A DNA stretch of 64,000 nt, from assembly GCF_963678975.1 (NCBI RefSeq), contig NC_089275.1, positions 26,845,977 through 26,909,976 of the forward strand, in the 5' to 3' direction. Below are positions 60,301 through 64,000 of this stretch, in pieces. A model generated the notes under the pieces. That model made no database searches. It was not told where the DNA came from and saw only the letters and a list, made by a program, of their open reading frames with translations. The first letter of the stretch is position 1; each line of letters starts with the position of its first letter. The position numbers were made by a program, and so were the translations under genes. The DNA is from Dysidea avara. Taxonomy: Eukaryota > Porifera > Demospongiae > Dictyoceratida > Dysideidae.

Positions 60301-62042
60301 AGACAGGTTAGTCACTATAGACCATATAGACAGGTTAGTCACTATAGACCGTATAGACAGGTTAGTCACTATAGACCGTATAGACAGGTTAGTCACTATA
60401 GACTGTATAGACAGGTTAGTCACTATAGACTGTATAGACAGGTTAGTCACTATAGACTGTATAGACAGGTTAGTCACTATAGACTGTATAGACAGGTTAG
60501 TCACTATAGACTGTATAGACAGGTTAGTCACTATATAGACTGTATAGACAGGTTAGTCACTATAGACTATATAGACAGGTTAGTCACTATAGACTATATA
60601 GACAGGTTAGCCACTATAGACTGTATAGACAGGTTAGTCACTATAGACTACATAGACAGGTTAGTCACTATAGACTACATAGACAGGGTAGTCACTATAG
60701 ACTGGTTGGTCACTATAGACTGTATAGACAGGTTAGTCACTATAGACTATATAGACAGGTTAGTCACGATGGACTGTATAGACAGGTTAGTCACGATAGA
60801 CTATATAGACAGGTTAGCCACTGTAGACTGTATAGACAGGTTAGTCACTATAGACTACATAGACAGGTTAGTCACTATAGACTACATAGACAGGGTAGTC
60901 ACTATAGACTGGTTGGTCACTATAGACTGTATAGACAGGTTAGTCACTATAGACTATATAGACAGGTTAGCCACTGTGGACTGTATAGACAGGTTAGTCA
61001 CGATAGACTGTATAGACAGGTTAGTCACGATAGACTGTATAGACAGATTAGTCACTGTAGACTATATAGGCAGGTTAGTCACCGTAGACTATATAGACAG
61101 GTTAGTCACTGTAGACTGTATAGACAGGTTAGTCACTATAGACTATATAGACAGGTTAGTTACTATAGACTATATAGACAGGTTAGTCACTGTAGACTGT
61201 ATAGACAGCTTAGTCACTATAGACTATATAGACAGGTTAGCCACTATAGACTGTATAGACAGGTTAGTCACTATAGACTACATAGACAGGTTAGTCACTA
61301 TAGACTACATAGACAGGGTAGTCACTATAGACTGGTTGGTCACTATAGACTGTATAGACAGGTTAGTCACTATAGACTATATAGACAGGTTAGCCACTGT
61401 AGACTGTATAGACAGGTTAGTCACGATAGACTGTATAGACAGCTTAGTCACTATAGACTACATAGACAGGTTAGCCACTGTAGACTGTATAGACAGGTTA
61501 GTCACGATGGACTGTATAGACAGGTTAGTCACGATAGACTGTATAGACAGATTAGTCACCGTAGACTATATAGGCCGGTTAGTCACCGTAGACTATATAG
61601 ACAGGTTAGTCACCGTAGACTATATAGACAGGTTAGTCACTGTAGACTATACAGACAGGTTAGTCACTTTAGACTATATAGACAGGATAGTTACTGTAGA
61701 CTATATAGACAGGTTAGTCACTGTAGACTATATAGACAGGTTAGTCACTATAGACTATATAGACAGGTTAGTCACTGTAGACTGTATAGACAGCTTAGTC
61801 ACTATAGACTGTATAGACAGGTTAGTCACTATAGACTGTATAGACAGGTTAGTCACTATAGACTATATAGACAGGTTAGTCACTATAGACTGTATAGACA
61901 GGTTAGTCACTATAGACTGTATAGACAGGTTAGTCACTATAGACTATATAGACAGGTTAGTCAATATAGACTTTATAGACAGGTTAGTCACTATAGACTG
62001 TATAGACAGGTTAGTCAAGATAGACTCTATAGAGAGGCTATA
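54350..62042 (-). repeat. 27-bp minisatellite, right arm in reverse orientation
   Basis: The same unit in inverse (GGTTAGTCACTATAGACTG and variants), running 7.7 kb. Variants with GGTTGGTCACTATAG (a short 18-bp unit), ACTACATAGACAGGGTAG and CACGATGGACTG recur in a fixed order, giving higher-order repeats that restart at about 57121, 58313, 59559 and 60706 (spacings 1,192, 1,246 and 1,147 bp). Apparent open frames of up to 445 codons (60706-62043) are by-products of the 27-bp period. Confidence 0.95.
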
Positions 62043-62139
62043 GTCTCTATACACAAGGTGGTTAGAATTATTAGTATACTAGTAAAATCCCATTATCCGT
62101 GTTACGGGTAACATCCTGTCTCTAATGGCTACTCTAATT

Positions 62140-62650
62140 TACAATGCAGGCTGTAGGACCAGGTGTCCTACAGACCTTCAGCACTTGTAGTCATGGATTT
62201 TTTCTCCTTCCTGCAACCTTTCAAACCTTCCTGTAACTTTTCAAACACACCTTATGTAACTAATGTCTTTGTATCTAATGTCTCTGAGCAGGCTGTAGGA
62301 CCAGGTGTCCAGCACTTGTGTAAGCAGTGTTTATTCTAGGACTGTTAGGGGGGGAACTCCCCCCCCCCCCCCCCCCTCTAAAATCTCAGACTCACTCCCT
62401 AAAATTGTAAGTGACTACTACACTATACTTAATTTAAGCTTGTTTTAAAATGACAAACTAAACTTATCAAAAATACCCTCAGAGTAACCAGTTTGGCAAC
62501 TATTTCAACTGTTTTATATAGTTGTGGATTCGGACAACTGTATGCAGACTTTCACCTGATCACCTCCAAATTCCTGATTCCCCCCAAAGGAGAAATCCTA
62601 GAATAAACACTGCTGTAAAGCTTTAATAAAAGATAAAATAAAAAATGTAA
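62140..62650 (+). mobile_element. SINE copies interrupted by a TIR insert
   Basis: Two pieces of the SINE 3' block (GGCTGTAGGACCAGGTGTCC at 62148 and 62291) lie close together. The second breaks off after AGCACTTGTG and resumes after the insert with CTGTAAAGCTTTAATAAAAG at 62613. The continuity of the family sequence across the insert shows that the SINE was there first. Confidence 0.6.
62325..62612. mobile_element. TIR DNA element (288 bp) inside a SINE
   Basis: Ends CAGTGTTTATTCTAGGA and TCCTAGAATAAACACTG are perfect inverted repeats. Next to the left end is a G-run followed by about 20 C residues. The flanking duplication is imperfect (TGTGTAAG on the left against CTGTAAAG on the right), so its length is uncertain. 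Non-coding. Confidence 0.75.
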
Positions 62651-62972
62651 GAAGGTAAGCTATTCCAATCATTGGTGATCCTATTAATAAAGTAATTTGA
62701 TCTACACAACAATCTTGACCGTTCCTTAAACAACTTGAACTGATGCCCCCTGGTGCGGGTGGTATTTGAGAAAGTATATAAATTAGTAAAATCTGTAGTT
62801 ATTAAGAATTTTATAAAGGAAAATTAGGTCACCTCTCAGACGCCTGTATTGGAGTGATGGTAATGATAATAATGTCAACCTCTCAGAATATGATTTATCC
62901 TGTAGTTGTGGGAGAAGACGGGTAGCTCTTCGTTGCACCTTCTCTATCTTTCTCTGATCAAGGGCGTAAATA
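62650..62972 (-). pseudogene. LINE reverse-transcriptase C-terminal remnant
   Basis: On the minus strand the region encodes IEKVQRRATRLLPQL, then LPSLQYRRLRGDLIFLYKIL, and after a frameshift with stops, RGHQFKLFKERSRLL and ITNDWNSLP. This order is the usual C-terminal part of non-LTR retrotransposon ORF2 proteins. At least one frameshift makes it a dead copy. Its 3' end lies near the SINE at 62640. Confidence 0.8.
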
Positions 62973-63519
62973 TAAGGTGAAACTCAAACCTTTCTTCAGT
63001 TTAGGTTTGCCACTGTATTGCCACAGTGATTTCTTATGAGTGGTTGTGACCAATCCGTAAAGCTGCTAGTGGTTATAAAACTGCCGCGGAATAATTCATG
63101 GCACAGCCAGAATGTTCAAACGAAAATGAAATCAACAGTGCAACGGAAATATTCCGTAAACTACCATATATGTATGTTTATCATGGAATTAGTTGAGTAG
63201 ATTAAAAACGGATATACTGTACTGTACCTACATGAGTTTGCGTCTACATGATTATTGAAGCCTTACAATATTCATTGCAGTACTGGCAATCATACAAGGT
63301 GTTACTCAGCATAACTATGATGTGAGACGACTAATACTGTTTAATACCCTTACTGAAGGAGCAGTGTGTTTGTGTTAACAATGAATCGATTGCTGAATTA
63401 CTAGCTGTGTATTATGAGTTTAGTCTGTGTAAGGTGTAGTGTCCAACTATGTAGTTATTACCCAGTAGGTGTATATATGATGTAGTTGTCAGCAATTGTA
63501 TGTACTGTCTTATGCACAG

Positions 63520-63676
63520 GTTGGCTGTGCTACTGTGGCCATTCTTATCCACTATTTCTTCCTTGCTTCGTTCTTGTGGTTGTTAATGGAGGGAGTAGTG
63601 TTGTATATTATACTAATAAAAGAGTTCAACAAAGTCAACTGGAAACATTACATCATTGTTACACTTCTGTCTTATG
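63520..63676 (+). CDS. second copy of the TM3 exon of the adhesion GPCR
   Basis: An intact 157-bp exon with acceptor GCACAG and donor GTAAGC, phase 0 in and phase 1 out, like its source at 41643-41799. Two coding changes are visible: the first codon is GTT instead of GCT (Ala to Val), and TTC-ATG-TGG has become TTC-TTG-TGG (Met to Leu). The frame is open, with the MEGVVLY motif kept. It may belong to a tandem paralogue whose remaining exons lie beyond the window, or be an orphan duplicated exon; no TM1-TM2 or GPS exon precedes it here. Confidence 0.6.
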
Positions 63677-63692
63677 GTAAGCCGCACATAAG

Positions 63693-64000
63693 CAGTGGCG
63701 GATCTAGATGGGTTTCTGGGGTTTTTACAGAAACCCCCTTTTGAATTTAGCTCAGTGGCAGTCTAAACACATAAACATTGTTGTACTGACAATTTGTCAT
63801 ATCAAACAACTATAATACCACTGTGTTTCAGTAGCATGCATGCAGCTGCACTTAACTGACACCATTATAGCTATTAAACTCTCAGCAACACTTCACTTTT
63901 CATCTCCCACTGCATTAAAAACGATCGAGATACTCTAATAGAGCAGTCAAGTAACTACTCTAATACAGCAATCAAAGCTACAGCTTATACTCACCATCTT
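63693..64000. mobile_element. second copy of the TM3-TM4 intron TIR element (partial)
   Basis: Begins CAGTGGCGGATCTAGATGGG after ATAAG (63688-63692), exactly as at 41816, and is cut by the window end. It shares the same insertion point relative to the splice donor, so the insertion predates the duplication. It contains GAGATACTCTAATAGAGCAG at 63926. Confidence 0.85.

Larger units (their letters stand above)
52430..62133. mobile_element. foldback-like element, 9.7 kb, built of an inverted minisatellite
   Basis: Imperfect 34-bp terminal inverted repeats (52432-52465 and 62096-62129; 31 of 34 match when aligned by eye) share GACAGGATGTTA and CCGTAACACGGA. Further in, TATACTAATAA is also inverted. 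Between them the same 27-bp minisatellite runs in one orientation to about 54349 and in the opposite orientation thereafter. An 11-bp direct repeat CTAATTTACAA (52419-52429 and 62134-62144) lies at or next to the termini, as a target duplication would. This is the organisation of foldback transposons, whose long inverted arms are made of short tandem repeats. No transposase is present. Confidence 0.65.
63491..64000 (+). repeat. duplicated receptor segment, truncated by window end
   Basis: 63491-64000 matches 41614-42123 almost base for base at an offset of 21,877, apart from a few substitutions and single-base indels. The match starts abruptly at AGCAATTGTATGTACTG, with no similarity before it. 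It includes the end of the TM2-TM3 intron, the TM3 exon and the following intron with its TIR insertion. The duplication probably continues past 64000. Confidence 0.92.

Noticed and set aside
52491..62042. CRISPR array
   Set aside because: Units are contiguous without unique spacers, and the window is eukaryotic with introns.
55331..62043. Open frames of 100-445 codons in the 27-bp minisatellite on both strands
   Set aside because: The unit is nine codons long, so any stop-free frame persists. Frames are open on both strands and in more than one phase, and 29-bp and 18-bp variants break them at random. There is no start context, no splice site and no protein signature.

Overview
The window is from an animal nuclear genome, most likely a sponge (demosponge). 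This is inferred from AT-rich DNA, about 50-60 bp introns in the compact part of the gene, metazoan domain types (Notch-type EGF, Sushi, VWA, GPS/7TM) and dense small TIR elements. There are no operons or prokaryotic features. The species cannot be fixed from the sequence alone.

One gene dominates. A plus-strand adhesion-type G-protein-coupled receptor can be assembled from 24 exons between 9102 and 43779. In order it encodes a signal peptide and Cys-rich N-terminus (9102-9489), a polybasic linker (9570-9638), a von Willebrand factor A domain (16479-17054), a Sushi/CCP module (17558-17743), one 9,960-bp exon with 87 complete 38-residue EGF repeats (21910-31869), a GAIN-like region with a GPS cleavage motif (39822-41257), seven membrane helices (41332-43338) and a cytoplasmic tail ending at 43779. 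All splice phases are compatible and the joined CDS is 13,251 nt (4,416 residues). The two ends could still be separate genes, because two introns are 6.8 and 8 kb long and full of repeats.

1-9101 holds decayed repeats (a SINE, a Ty3/gypsy integrase remnant, a TIR element with a perfect 8-bp target duplication and a LINE 3' end). Introns of the receptor carry several TIR elements with visible target duplications, a pogo-like MITE, LINE tails, hairpin elements and a composite repeat containing a 31-33 bp minisatellite. 43780-52418 holds more TIR elements, including a 3.2-kb one with a perfect 8-bp duplication.

52430-62133 is a 9.7-kb foldback-like structure. It is a 27-bp minisatellite in two opposite orientations meeting at about 54349, closed by imperfect 34-bp terminal inverted repeats and flanked by an 11-bp direct repeat. 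The right arm has 1.15-1.25 kb higher-order repeats.

62134-64000 has a SINE split by a TIR insert, a minus-strand LINE remnant and, from 63491, a near-identical copy of the receptor's third-helix exon with the same transposon in the following intron. This copy is cut by the window end and suggests a recent tandem duplication of the receptor.
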